Shown in pieces: positions 43,149 through 53,518 of a stretch of 64,000 nucleotides of DNA. The position numbers and the translations under genes were made by a program. Source of the DNA: Bradyrhizobium sp. CSA112 (GTDB taxonomy: Bacteria; Pseudomonadota; Alphaproteobacteria; Rhizobiales; Xanthobacteraceae). Where the stretch lies: contig NZ_JAACFS010000028.1 in NCBI RefSeq assembly GCF_029051645.1, positions 41,779 to 105,778 of the forward strand, read 5' to 3'. How positions within the stretch are numbered: the stretch's first letter is position 1; every line of letters begins with the position of its first letter. Under the pieces are notes generated by a model. The model was not told the DNA's origin. It saw only the letters and a program-made list of their open reading frames with translations, and ran no database searches.

Positions 43149-43371
43149 TGCCTCCTAAATCATTGAAAAAACTTGATTAAATTTTGGTTCCCGGCAGCCA
43201 TGCGTGGATTCATCATCACCCCCGATGGCGGACTTCAGGGGTCGCATTTCTTTCAAAGAAGCTTATATTAGACTACGAAATGACGTGCACGGCGCGCCGC
43301 CCTTGTGGCCCACCGTCATCCAATCCCCATTGCTCACGCGCAAGAGCCGAAAAAGATTGAGGTCACCGTCC

Positions 43372-43656
43372 ATGCGTCCATTCAGCTACAACACCGCCGC
43401 CGAACTGTTTCCCGCCGCGATCCGCAAGAAGAAGCGGGCCGGCTTTGCCTATCGGCGTTTTGGCACCGCGGCGGAAGCAGTTCGCTTCGCGATCGAGGAA
43501 CTGCCGGCGGACTCGCTGAACGGCGCCTATCTCCAGGTCGAGGAAGCCCGCTTCGACCAGAGCGGCATCCGCTCGCTCTATGAAAGCGAGGCCTTCCCGC
43601 TGCCGCGTCGCCCGCGCCCGGCCGCCAGCACCGAAGACAAGGCCGACGCGGCCTGA
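43372..43656 (+). CDS. Small conserved hypothetical protein
   Basis: 94 residues. No membrane segment. N-terminal part is basic (PAAIRKKKRAGFAYRRF), with AEAVRFAIEELPADSLNGAYLQVEEARFD in the middle and a disordered C-terminal tail. Start ATG 43372 with GAGG upstream. An in-frame start at 43204 is unlikely because that stretch lacks coding character. Function unknown. Confidence 0.75.
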   Translation: MRPFSYNTAAELFPAAIRKKKRAGFAYRRFGTAAEAVRFAIEELPADSLNGAYLQVEEARFDQSGIRSLYESEAFPLPRRPRPAASTEDKADAA

Positions 43657-43678
43657 ACCTCCTTATTGTCAAACAGCG

Positions 43679-43710
43679 CGCCCCCGGAAATCATGCCGGG
43701 GGCGTTTTTT
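43679..43710. terminator. Rho-independent terminator
   Basis: CGCCCCCGG / AAATCATG / CCGGGGGCG and six T: a perfect 9-bp GC-rich stem. Terminates the plus-strand small gene and overlaps the end of the convergent DUF4112 gene. Confidence 0.92.
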
Positions 43711-43711
43711 C

Positions 43712-44251
43712 TTAGTGCGGCTGCTTGTCGAGCCACCGCTTGAGCATGCGCACGTTGCGGACGTTGGCGCGGAACACGACGTCGAAGGCGTCGCCCGCGA
43801 CGGGCACCAGGCCAACGGCGCCGTCGACCGCGACATTGGCAAGCATCCGCGCCGTGATGTGCCAGGGCGCCCCGAGCGCGCGCGCTTCACGCACCACCCA
43901 CAGCGAAATCGCCGTCGTGATGATGTCGCCGACCACCGGGATCAGCCCGATCAGTCCATCGATGCCGTAACGGAAATTGGTGCCGGGCACGATGAAGGCA
44001 ACGTCCAGCAATTTCGCTATGGCGTCGAGCCGCGCCAGCCGCTGCTCGCGCGTCAGATCGCCGAACGGATTGGCGGCGGAATGACCGAAATCGAACCGCA
44101 TCCCTTCGAACTGCGTGTGCAGGTTCGCTTCGGGAAGCTCGCGCCCTTCCTGGTCGATGACCGGCCCACGCCCCGGCGCGCGCTTCCGGGAAGACTGCGC
44201 GGAGCGTGAATGCGGCGGCGTATAAATATCGTCGTCAGACATGGTCATCAC
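43712..44251 (-). CDS. DUF4112 domain protein
   Basis: 179 residues (170s if the later ATG is used). Disordered, arginine-rich N-terminal part followed by a DUF4112 core: YGIDGLIGLIPVVGDIITTAISLW and GAVGLVPVAGDAFDVVFRANVRN, each with a helical glycine-proline repeat. Likely membrane-associated. Function unknown. Confidence 0.85.
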   Translation of the reverse strand: MMTMSDDDIYTPPHSRSAQSSRKRAPGRGPVIDQEGRELPEANLHTQFEGMRFDFGHSAANPFGDLTREQRLARLDAIAKLLDVAFIVPGTNFRYGIDGLIGLIPVVGDIITTAISLWVVREARALGAPWHITARMLANVAVDGAVGLVPVAGDAFDVVFRANVRNVRMLKRWLDKQPH

Positions 44252-44349
44252 ATGGTAACGCGAGCGCGAGCTGCAAGTTGCGTCAAATTATCGCTTGTCC
44301 GGTTTGCGCATATTCCAATCGCAAACCGGCGTCCCACGTCGCGCTTAAT

Positions 44350-44473
44350 GTCGTCCCTGCGAACGCAGGGACCCATACTTCGCGGCCCTTGTTAGGGAAA
44401 AGACGTGACAACAGCGACATCGCAAAACAATTCCGGCCGGTGGTTATGGGTCCCCTGCGTTCGCAGGGACGAC
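44350..44473. repeat. Palindromic intergenic repeat, family D
   Basis: GTCGTCCCTGCGAACGCAGG...CCTGCGTTCGCAGGGACGAC with CCCATA/TATGGG inside. Arms of about 28 bp flank about 65 bp. It can form a large cruciform or hairpin. Confidence 0.88.
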
Positions 44474-44509
44474 GGCCGAGGCCTTCGCATTCTATTCTTA
44501 GCAGCAGCC

Positions 44510-44591
44510 CGTAGGATGGGTGGAGCGAAGCGATATCCATCAATGCCGGTGCGTGTGGCGATGGGTATCGCTGCGCTCCACCCATCCTACG
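44510..44591. repeat. Palindromic intergenic repeat, family E
   Basis: CGTAGGATGGGTGGAGCG...CGCTCCACCCATCCTACG, arms about 30 bp with few mismatches. This type is widespread in many proteobacteria. Confidence 0.88.
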
Positions 44592-44612
44592 ATTCCATAT
44601 CGATGCGAAGCG

Positions 44613-45035
44613 TTACGTCGAATGCACCGTCTGCGGCTCGTCCGCATATCTGTGCGCCAGCCACGACGACAGCGTCGCGGGCACCATGCCGACGATGCCG
44701 TAGAGCACAAACTGCAGCACGCCGGTATCCGGCCCGCGCGAGCCATAGAGCAAGGAGGCGGCGGCAAAGCCGATGGCGCCTATGATCAGCACCCGCGCCA
44801 CGGGAGAAATGCGCTTGACGTGACAGAGAATGTCGTCGATGGCGCCGACCATCAGCGCCGGTACGATGCCGAACAGATAACTGTACTGCAGCGTCTTGAC
44901 GAACGCGCCGAGGAATTTTCCGATCTCCGACCAGTTGGTATCGTTCCAGTAGCCCGAAGCCACCGTGGCCGCGAACAGCATCAGGAACCCGCCGACGAGC
45001 GGGCCGATAGCTCCGAAGATCAAATAGCGTTTCAT
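44613..45035 (-). CDS. Multi-pass membrane protein of unknown function
   Basis: 140 residues with about four hydrophobic segments (IFGAIGPLVGGFLMLFA, YLFGIVPALMVGAI, VLIIGAIGFAAASLL, FVLYGIVGMVPATLSSWL). No recognised catalytic motif. Single gene, with GGAGGC just before the start. Confidence 0.75.
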   Translation of the reverse strand: MKRYLIFGAIGPLVGGFLMLFAATVASGYWNDTNWSEIGKFLGAFVKTLQYSYLFGIVPALMVGAIDDILCHVKRISPVARVLIIGAIGFAAASLLYGSRGPDTGVLQFVLYGIVGMVPATLSSWLAHRYADEPQTVHST

Positions 45036-45429
45036 GGGAACTGCCTCCTGGCGCTGCTTACTCCATTACAGCAGCTCCAGGGCCAAGTAAATTTGCTCGG
45101 TCTGCTTCCAATTGACGAGATAATCGCTGCGCGCTGACAGCGCGGGTGCATTCGCACGATGAAAACACCACGCGACTTCATCTGACGATTGCGACGCAAT
45201 CATCGTGCACGACCGCGCGATGGCCATGTGGAACGGGATTTGGCGTCGTGCCTACAGATCTCCGCCGGCTCAAAGAACGGCCCCAGCGCGGGGGCGAGCC
45301 GAGGCCGTCTAGTCGAAGCTGTGCCGAGCGGCGGCTCGGCACGAATTCATAATCCGGAACATTGCCATTTGTTCCCGCATCAGAAATTCCCATGCTAGGC
45401 TTGTCCGCTTACGAACCGGGAACTGAGCC
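45036..45429. other. Gap of about 394 bp with one strong hairpin
   Basis: No gene seen. One perfect hairpin GTGCCGAGC-GGCG-GCTCGGCAC at 45320-45341. No T-run follows. Confidence 0.4.
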
Positions 45430-45651
45430 ATGCCAATCTATCGCTTGCTGCAAAACGTGCCGATGGGACCGGAAGAGATCACCCGCTTGACGACGGCCTA
45501 TGAGGAAACGTTGCGCACAATTGGCCTTGTTGACCGGAATGACCCGATAGCCGAAATGATCGCCAAAAAAGTCATCGAAATCGGCCAAAGAGGCGTTCAG
45601 GACCCGACGCAGATTTCAGAGCTGACAATCAAGGAAATGGGATTCTCGTAA
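45430..45651 (+). CDS. Small conserved hypothetical protein
   Basis: 73 residues, hydrophilic and helical (GPEEITRLTTAYEETLRTIGL, IAEMIAKKVIEIGQRGV). No known domain. A short clean frame with ATG and an alternating charge pattern suggests a real gene. Function unknown. Confidence 0.7.
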   Translation: MPIYRLLQNVPMGPEEITRLTTAYEETLRTIGLVDRNDPIAEMIAKKVIEIGQRGVQDPTQISELTIKEMGFS

Positions 45652-45888
45652 GGCCGGCTCAGTGATGGAGAGCCGAAGAGCGCGCGGGCCTGGCTCCAAA
45701 GATCGCCAGCATACCGCGCGCCTTCGGATCACGCCGCCAATTCCTTGCGGAAGGCGGCGGCCGAATTCCTCACCTTATCGATCGCACGGACTGAGAAGAA
45801 AACGCGCTTAAGCCTTCGCTGTTCCTACGAAGGGTTTGCGTCCCGCTCGTAGTGCGAAACGGTCATGACTTCGTCTACGACACAAACG

Positions 45889-47031
45889 CTAAGCAGGCTG
45901 ACTCACTTTCTTGGCCGGCGTCGAGACCGCCACAGCCTCATTCTTCTTTTTTCCAAGAATCCGATCGGACCCGAACCGGATTGTCCATTGCGCGACCGAC
46001 AGCAACAAGGACTCAAACACCGCCACGCATTGTTCGAGTTCCCGGTCCGTGGATGGCGGGCAATCGGGCCGGTTGCGGACGATCATCGTCGTCGTCGACC
46101 AGCTCAGCCGGGCCGCCTTGCAGGCGACGATCAGTCCATACACGCGGTCAGGCTCGAGCAAGGGTTCGATCGCCTCGACCTTGACATCCGCCTTCAAGGC
46201 AAGGGCTGCGACCACGTGAGTATATTCACCCCTCACCGCAAAACGGTTGACGATTGAATCATTCAGCTTGCCGGTGCGATTGAGCGCAACGACCTCGCTT
46301 TGCGCCTGGGTGTAGTCAATCGCCTTCCTGGCGGCGCTGCTCTGGACGGCGGCGGCCGTCGCAGCAGAGCCTTGGGTTTTCTTCCGCGCGACGGGTCGTG
46401 ACGCAGTCAAGAAGCGCGCGCGAACCACGTCGGCAACCTTGTCAATGAGCTCGCGCAGCAAGCTGCCGGGAATGTCCAATCGAAGGCCGAGTTCTTCGGC
46501 GAGGTCTTCGTCGCGCTCCGCCCGCCCGACCAGGGTCGCGTAACCGCATTCGGAGAAACGTGCGCCCGTGTTGCGGGCGAGCGCGTTGGAGACGTTGACG
46601 TCGCCAAATCTCATCAGCGCATCCGTCAATGCTTCGCTGAGCACCTTTCGGTCGCAGATCGCCAGCAAATGCTGCTGGCCACGGCTCCCGGCAATTTCAA
46701 TGAGGTCTTTTTCCAACAGACAGATGGAATGTCTCAGAACGGGTCCGGCGACAAGAACGTCATCGTGAAAGGCAAGCTTGCGGACCGTCTGCCGCGGCGC
46801 CAGCTCGATGGTGGACACGGCTTCGCTGAGAGGGACCAGGGTCGTTGCTTCCACCCGCTGAATCAGTTGAGCGAGGACGCCGTCGACGGCTGCGATCTGG
46901 GATTCACTGAGCCGACCAACATTGGACAGGAACAGGTCCGTCACCTGCCCGAAAATTTGGGCATCGTGCTCCGGTCCACCCTTTTCGGCGCCGTTCAATT
47001 CCGCGCGCAGATTCGGCGATACCGCAGGCAT
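45889..47031 (-). CDS. DUF2336 domain protein
   Basis: 380 residues, mostly helical. Contains the DUF2336 pattern (RRLAFHDD-like RKLAFHDDVLVAGPVLRHS). Disordered basic linker at about 240-262. Start taken as ATG 47031 (PAVSPNLRAEL follows); the earlier in-frame start at 47091 gives 20 more residues and is less likely. Function unknown. Confidence 0.85.
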   Translation of the reverse strand: MPAVSPNLRAELNGAEKGGPEHDAQIFGQVTDLFLSNVGRLSESQIAAVDGVLAQLIQRVEATTLVPLSEAVSTIELAPRQTVRKLAFHDDVLVAGPVLRHSICLLEKDLIEIAGSRGQQHLLAICDRKVLSEALTDALMRFGDVNVSNALARNTGARFSECGYATLVGRAERDEDLAEELGLRLDIPGSLLRELIDKVADVVRARFLTASRPVARKKTQGSAATAAAVQSSAARKAIDYTQAQSEVVALNRTGKLNDSIVNRFAVRGEYTHVVAALALKADVKVEAIEPLLEPDRVYGLIVACKAARLSWSTTTMIVRNRPDCPPSTDRELEQCVAVFESLLLSVAQWTIRFGSDRILGKKKNEAVAVSTPAKKVSQPA

Positions 47032-47849
47032 GGCTATCCCGCCCCCGTCCGGACCGTTCCGGCTCGCCGCAATGCCCCCGGCAGCGGACATTCTATCGTG
47101 CGGATGGCCGGCATCTTCGTGGATCCACCGGCGGCGGAAGGAACAAGCATGTGAGTGCCACTCGAAAGGCCGGTTTCGGCAGCCCTTTCACTCCAACGAA
47201 AGCCATGAGACGCGCGCGAGCAATAATGGCTGATCGTACTCGGGCTTCCCTAACGGGTGGTTGTTTCGAACCCGGGATTTTCCGCATTTATACGGAGTTT
47301 GTGGCGCGGAAAGCGGCCGGCCGACTGGGGGCAGCCGGGCCAAGTAACATCCGCTTCCAGAGCCTCAGGGAATCGCGGGGGCCAAGGAAGCCGCGCCATG
47401 GAGCGTGGGGTAGCGGCCGCGCAGGACTTTACGGGCGGAAGGAGGCTTTACTCGCCCACGCCGCAAGCGCGCCTGAGCGCGCATTTGCCGGGCCGGCTGT
47501 TCGATCGCGGTCGAAGGCGGAGAGACCGCTCCTGTTCCTTCGACGAAACCCGTCGACCTGGCAAAAGCGCAGCGTCAAAATCGGCTTGTCGCACATCTAT
47601 CGCTTCGGTTGACGTGGCGCGCACGCAACAGTCCAGGAAGTGTTGGTGCGAGCCATTGCAGCTTCGCAGCATTAGCGCATAATTCGCGGCGGAGTGGCGC
47701 AGCACTTTTGATTCGAACATCGGCAGAATTCGAGCAACCGCACCGGGTGACTCCCGGGTGATGGATGACGCGTGCGGCAGCGCAAACCGCGTGCAGCGCC
47801 CCCAATGAACAGCGGCCAGCACCGCGCGCGCAACTTGGGGAACGCATCG
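47032..47849. other. Long gene-poor region (818 bp)
   Basis: No reading frame here shows convincing coding character: short frames on both strands overlap and have mixed third-position GC. A stretch near 47255-47300 resembles part of a tRNA T-arm (TTCGAACCC) but no full tRNA folds. It may hold a non-coding RNA or relics of lost genes. Confidence 0.4.
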
Positions 47850-48113
47850 ATGACTTTCCACCGTACAAGCAGAATCGCACTTCTCTTCGCCATCGCCTTC
47901 GCGGCGACGGCGCTTTCCGCACGCCCGAGCCTTGCCTTCTCGGAGGCGCAGCAGATGTGCACAGGCGACGCCATGCGGCTATGCGGCCATGAAGTTCCCA
48001 ACGTCCAGCGAATCACCGCCTGCATGGTCAGGCACCGCGCGCAGGTCAGTCCAGGCTGCCGTGCCGTAATGGACCGCGAGCACACCGCTCGGAGGCGGGC
48101 CGCCGCCCAGTAA
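47850..48113 (+). CDS. Small exported cysteine-rich protein
   Basis: 87 residues. Signal peptide (TSRIALLFAIAFAATALSARP, cleavage near SLAFS), then C-x7-C (CTGDAMRLC), C in ITACM and C in SPGC. This four-cysteine spacing resembles the cysteine-rich repeat family found in GLG1-like proteins, with two disulfides expected. Start ATG 47850. Earlier in-frame ATGs are inside non-coding sequence. Confidence 0.75.
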   Translation: MTFHRTSRIALLFAIAFAATALSARPSLAFSEAQQMCTGDAMRLCGHEVPNVQRITACMVRHRAQVSPGCRAVMDREHTARRRAAAQ

Positions 48114-48284
48114 CCGGCCGCTTCGTTCGAAGACGAACGCGAACGGCCTCGGCAGAGCCGCGTGCAATGCTGAGGCCGCTTTTATATTGGACTCTACGCC
48201 GCGCAGCGATCAATTAGCGATCGCTTTCCTGGCTCAACGGAGATCAGCTCAAGCTTGAGGGCGCATCTGCTACGCCCTCGGTGG

Positions 48285-49904
48285 CTACTCCCCCCATGCC
48301 GCGAACGCGTCATTGAACGCGCGTTCGCCGGGGGCACCCTTTTCGATCGCGATGATGGCACGGCGCTGGTTGACGTAGACCAGCGGCACGTCGAACCAGG
48401 AGCGCTCCTTCAGGAGCTGCAGGTTGCGGGCGCGATCGGAATCGACGTTGGAGAGGCCGACCAGGAAGAAGCCGTCGGTAACCTTCACGGCGAGACCGGC
48501 CAGCGGCGTGCCGCGCGCCTGTTCGTTGGACTTCATCAGGATACCCGGCACGTTGCCGACGCCGCCGCCGGAGAAATCCTGCGGCAGGATGAAGGTCAAT
48601 TCCGCGGTGTGGCTCGCCGGCAGCGACGAGTCGGTATTGCGGCGGAACGACATCGTCATCTTGAACTTGCGGTCGGGAATCTCGATGTCGGCGCGCACGG
48701 CAAAGTCTGGCTTCTGGTTGCCGCTCGCCTTGATCGGTTCGGTGCGCCAGATCACCGAGCCTACATATTGCTTGCCCTTGGGATCGGACGGGTCCTCGTC
48801 ATACAGCACGACGCGCTGCGCCACCGGCGCGATGTTCTCGCCTGGCGACGGCTGGCCGACGCGATCGGGGATCTTCGGACGCGACTGCGGCGCGGCCGGA
48901 TCCTTTGGTGCTTCCACTGCGGGGGAGGATTTGAACAGGCCGCTCACGGCCGTGACGAGCGACCTGCCCCACAGGATGCCGGCGCCGACCAGAATGAGCA
49001 CGATGCCGACCGCAATCGCGCTCTTGAATGGAAACGCTGCGCCCGCGCGGGCGCGCTTCTTCGGCTCATGGTCGCGATCCTGCGCGAGCCGCGGGCGATC
49101 GCGCATCGGCGGCGGCGCGAAGCGGTCGGCCTCCTCCGCCGACTCATCATAGGAATAGGGTACCTCGGGATCGGCGCCGCGGTTTTCCATGCTCGGCTCG
49201 AGCCGGTCGAATTCCGGCGAGGGCGACGGCACGTTGGCGTAGGTCTTTCGCGCGGCGCGATTGGCCTGCGCCGCGGCGCGGCCGAGATCGTCGGCGTCGG
49301 CAGCGATGTCGCGGAAGCCGCGCATGCCTGGCGGCTGCGGCATCGGAGGCGGACCACCATTGTCGGGACCGCGGCGGGGGCCGGCCCCGCGCTCGCGGCG
49401 CGGCGGTGGCGGCAGGCCGGCATCCTGCATCGGAATTTGTGGCGGCTGCGGGCGCGGCGCGCCGGGCGGCGGCGCGTCGGGACGCAGATTGCGCGGCGGG
49501 CGTTGCTCGTCCTGGCCGAGCGGCGGACGGCCCTCGCGCGAGGGGCCTTGAGAAGGCGGACGCGGGCGCGGCGCACCGGGTGGTGCGCCCGGAGGGCCTG
49601 CGGATTCCGCCGGTCGGGCATTGGCGCGGCGGAAAGCGTCGCCGCCGCGCGCGGCACCGCCGCCGCCGGGCCGGCTTGCCTCGCGGGCGCGCTGGGCGGC
49701 TTCCGATTCGACCTTGCGCACGGCTTCTTCCAGCGACAGCCGCTCGCGGGTGATTTCGGATTCGGAGAGCGGCGGCTGAACGCTGCGCAACTGCGCGATC
49801 AGCGCGGTGCGGGCCCGCTCATAGAGCGCGCGGCGGCTCTCGCCTGGAGCATTGGGGTCCAGGCCGGCGATGGCGCGTGCGATCAGCGGGTAATAATCAG
49901 CCAT
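48285..49904 (-). CDS. Large proline-rich single-pass membrane protein
   Basis: 539 residues. The N-terminal cytoplasmic part has a helical segment (1-80) and a long proline/arginine/glycine-rich disordered region (about 80-290), then a transmembrane helix (about 300-320, AIAVGIVLILVGAGILWG), then a C-terminal periplasmic beta-rich domain (about 360-539) with KFKMTMSFRRNTDSSLPASHTAEL. Unknown function. It lies 37 bp after purA on the same strand, so a shared transcript is possible. Confidence 0.8.
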   Translation of the reverse strand: MADYYPLIARAIAGLDPNAPGESRRALYERARTALIAQLRSVQPPLSESEITRERLSLEEAVRKVESEAAQRAREASRPGGGGAARGGDAFRRANARPAESAGPPGAPPGAPRPRPPSQGPSREGRPPLGQDEQRPPRNLRPDAPPPGAPRPQPPQIPMQDAGLPPPPRRERGAGPRRGPDNGGPPPMPQPPGMRGFRDIAADADDLGRAAAQANRAARKTYANVPSPSPEFDRLEPSMENRGADPEVPYSYDESAEEADRFAPPPMRDRPRLAQDRDHEPKKRARAGAAFPFKSAIAVGIVLILVGAGILWGRSLVTAVSGLFKSSPAVEAPKDPAAPQSRPKIPDRVGQPSPGENIAPVAQRVVLYDEDPSDPKGKQYVGSVIWRTEPIKASGNQKPDFAVRADIEIPDRKFKMTMSFRRNTDSSLPASHTAELTFILPQDFSGGGVGNVPGILMKSNEQARGTPLAGLAVKVTDGFFLVGLSNVDSDRARNLQLLKERSWFDVPLVYVNQRRAIIAIEKGAPGERAFNDAFAAWGE

Positions 49905-49941
49905 TTCTCTTCAATACTGCAGGCCCTGCGGTAACATCTCG

Positions 49942-51234
<1,293 letters not shown>

Positions 51235-51525
51235 TTTTAAGGTTTTCCCTGCAAATCTATTGGTCCCAGCATGACCTTTCCGGAAAACCGGTATCCACTT
51301 TTCCGGATCATGCGCTAGCTTGCCCAGCCCAAATCATGGCCGGGGGCCGTTCGCATGCAAGGCAGCCCCACCGGATAAAGGAAGCGGGTGCTCTAGGCAA
51401 GCAAGAACGCAGCTTCAAGGGGGGCTTAGAACAGCTCCAACCCATTGATATCCCCGGAAAATTTGTAGCCCCCAGGGCCCGCGAGGGCGAGAAACGCATT
51501 AACATCCGGCAATGATGGAAAGGCC
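51235..51525. other. purA/ybaK intergenic region with repeat
   Basis: No gene. Contains the inverted repeat given at 51268-51316 and the purA promoter region. Confidence 0.4.
51268..51316. repeat. Short inverted repeat, family F
   Basis: AGCATGACCTTTCCGGAAAA...TTTTCCGGATCATGCGCT: about 49 bp with imperfect arms. A partial relative (AGAGCATGATGATTTTTGG) follows the lldD-like gene at 57692. The type is frequent in Rhizobiales. Confidence 0.7.
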
Positions 51526-51999
51526 ATGTCAAAAACCACCCGTGCAACCCAGGCGCTGGAAAAGCTTGGCGTGAAATTCGCCCTGCACGCCTACGACTAC
51601 GATCCGGATGCGGCGAGCATCGGGCTGCAGGCGGCGAAAGCGCTCGGCGTTGAGCCTGCGCGCGTGCTCAAGACACTGATGGCCGAGGTCGACGGCAAGC
51701 CGGTCTGCGCCGTGGTGCCGTCGGACTGCGAGATCAGCATGAAAAAACTCGCGGGCGCGTTCGGGGCCAAGACCGCGAAGATGATGCGGCCGGCGGATGC
51801 CGAACGGCTGACCGGCTACCATGTCGGCGGCATCTCGCCGTTCGGGCAGAAGAAGCGCGTGCCGGTCGCGATCGAGGAGGCCGCCCTCGGCCATACAAGC
51901 GTGTTCCTCAATGGCGGCCAGCGCGGCTTGCAGGTCGAACTTGATCCCAACGATGCGGTGAAGGCTGTCGGCGCGATCGTACGGGCGCTCGTGGCGTGA
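51526..51999 (+). CDS. ybaK: Cys-tRNA(Pro) deacylase YbaK/EbsC
   Basis: 157 residues, a YbaK-type trans-editing hydrolase that clears mischarged Cys-tRNA(Pro). Typical marks: KTLMAEVDGKPVCAVVPSDCEISMKKLA and TGYHVGGISPFGQKKRVPV. Confidence 0.93.
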   Translation: MSKTTRATQALEKLGVKFALHAYDYDPDAASIGLQAAKALGVEPARVLKTLMAEVDGKPVCAVVPSDCEISMKKLAGAFGAKTAKMMRPADAERLTGYHVGGISPFGQKKRVPVAIEEAALGHTSVFLNGGQRGLQVELDPNDAVKAVGAIVRALVA

Positions 52000-52023
52000 G
52001 CGGCCTTCGCTTCGACGGGGCCC

Positions 52024-52215
52024 CTACTTGGTGAGTTTGGGCTGCGTCTGCGCCCATAGCATTGCCTCGATGATGGCCTGGCGCAGTTTCGGGCGCTGCT
52101 CCTCAACGCATTCGATGAACGCCAGAATCGAATTGGCGCGAACGGCAAACTGGTGACGTATTTCTATTTCGGCCTCTTCGGCCGACATCGGCTTGTCCAA
52201 GGAATGCCCCATCAT
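52024..52215 (-). CDS. Small hypothetical protein
   Basis: 63 residues, helical and charged (SAEEAEIEIRHQFAVRANSIL, EEQRPKLRQAIIEAMLWAQTQ). No known domain. Start uncertain: ATG 52215 or 52188. A longer in-frame extension to 52455 lacks coding character. Confidence 0.5.
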   Translation of the reverse strand: MMGHSLDKPMSAEEAEIEIRHQFAVRANSILAFIECVEEQRPKLRQAIIEAMLWAQTQPKLTK

Positions 52216-52562
52216 CTCTAGAAATTTCGACCTCACGGGGCGGAGGAAGCTGCTGACAAGCGCAGTCGCCTGCAAACCCGTGGTCCCAACGATCGAACGA
52301 ACGCCCAAAACTGAAATAACCCGGAATAACTCAGAGCAGACCCCAAAAAAACAAACCAGGGTTGGGTTACATGAAACAATCGTCCTTTGATTGCATATTC
52401 GCCTGCCCGTTGGCAACCCCAAACAATGGCCATGGAACAGGCAAGGCGGCTGCATGGTCGCGATGCATCCTGCACCATTGATGGGCGCCGCAAATCCGTG
52501 TCTGTGACGGGGGCCGGGTCATCTTCCGGCCCGGCAACGTCGGCCGGGCGGGCCGCGGCACC
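52216..52562. other. Gap of about 347 bp
   Basis: No gene supported. Less GC-rich near 52310-52400 with an A-run (CCCCAAAAAAACAAACC at 52343). No clear promoter identified. Confidence 0.4.
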
Positions 52563-53516
52563 ATGAACCCGGGCCTTATCCTTGAAATGACGGCATCCGA
52601 ACAGACTTCACCCGCATCATCCGGGAACTGGCTTGCCAACCAGCCTTATCTGTTGCTCAGCATCACCGCGCTGTGCTGGGCCGGCAACGCCATCGTCGGG
52701 CGGCTGGCCGCCGGCCACATCGCGCCGGTGACCCTTTCGTTCCTGCGCTGGTCGTTCGCGTTCCTGATCATCCTGCCGTTTGCCTGGAAGCATCTTGTCC
52801 GCGACTGGCCCGCGATCCGCAGCCGCCTCGGCATCATGATCCTGCTCTCCATCACCGGCATCGGTGCGTTCAATACCTTGCAGTACTGGGCGCTCGAGTA
52901 CACCCAGGCACTGAACACGCTCCTGTTGCAGTCGGCAGGCCCGCTGGTGGTCGCGGTGTGGTCGCTGCTGCTGCTCGGAGTGCGGCTGACGCTGGCGCAG
53001 GCGGCCGGCGTCATGCTGTCGATGGCCGGCGTGCTGATCATCCTGATGCATGGCGACCTCACCAAGCTGTCCGGCATCGACTTCAACATCGGCGACCTGA
53101 TCTTCATCGTGGCGCTTGCGATCTTCGGGATCTACTCGGTGCTGTCGCTAAAGCGCCCTGACATCCACGGCCTGTCGTTCGTCGCCTTCACCTTCGGGGC
53201 CGGCGCAGCCTGCCTGATCCCGCTATTCATCTGGGAGTTGTTCGCGCGGCCGCTGATGCGGATCGACACCGCGAACCTGCTGACGCTCGCCTATGTCGCG
53301 CTGTTTCCCTCGACGATCGCCTATCTCTGCTACAATCGCGGCGTGCAACTGATCGGCGCCAACCGCGCCGCGCCGTTCTTCCACGTGGTGCCGGTGTTCG
53401 GAACCATCATGTCGATCGTCTTCCTCGGCGAGCACCCGCAAGCGTTCCACTTCATCGGCTTTGCGCTGGTGCTGAGCGGGGTGTTTGTGGCGTCGCGGAA
53501 GCCGAAGACGGGCTGA
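52563..53516 (+). CDS. EamA/DMT-family transporter
   Basis: 317 residues with about ten hydrophobic helices and two EamA repeats (ALCWAGNAIVGRLAAGHIAPVTLSFLRW at the start of the first). Inner-membrane exporter of small metabolites. Substrate unknown. Start is ATG 52563 or 52587. Convergent with the MDR gene, stop codons 2 bp apart. Confidence 0.9.
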   Translation: MNPGLILEMTASEQTSPASSGNWLANQPYLLLSITALCWAGNAIVGRLAAGHIAPVTLSFLRWSFAFLIILPFAWKHLVRDWPAIRSRLGIMILLSITGIGAFNTLQYWALEYTQALNTLLLQSAGPLVVAVWSLLLLGVRLTLAQAAGVMLSMAGVLIILMHGDLTKLSGIDFNIGDLIFIVALAIFGIYSVLSLKRPDIHGLSFVAFTFGAGAACLIPLFIWELFARPLMRIDTANLLTLAYVALFPSTIAYLCYNRGVQLIGANRAAPFFHVVPVFGTIMSIVFLGEHPQAFHFIGFALVLSGVFVASRKPKTG

Positions 53517-53518
53517 GG

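Larger units (their letters stand above)
44252..44612. other. Repeat-filled gap (361 bp)
   Basis: No gene is supported. About half is taken by two different palindromic repeats (44350-44473 and 44510-44591). The rest shows no clear promoter. Confidence 0.6.

Noticed and set aside
37645..44591. Possible CRISPR array
   Set aside because: The repeats are palindromic, differ in family, and are not evenly spaced with spacers. They are intergenic repeat elements.
47255..47300. tRNA-like fragment (TTCGAACCC)
   Set aside because: No acceptor, D-arm or anticodon arm could be paired.
47151..47612. 153-codon frame in the gene-poor region
   Set aside because: Mixed third-position GC and no recognisable motif; competing frames overlap on both strands.
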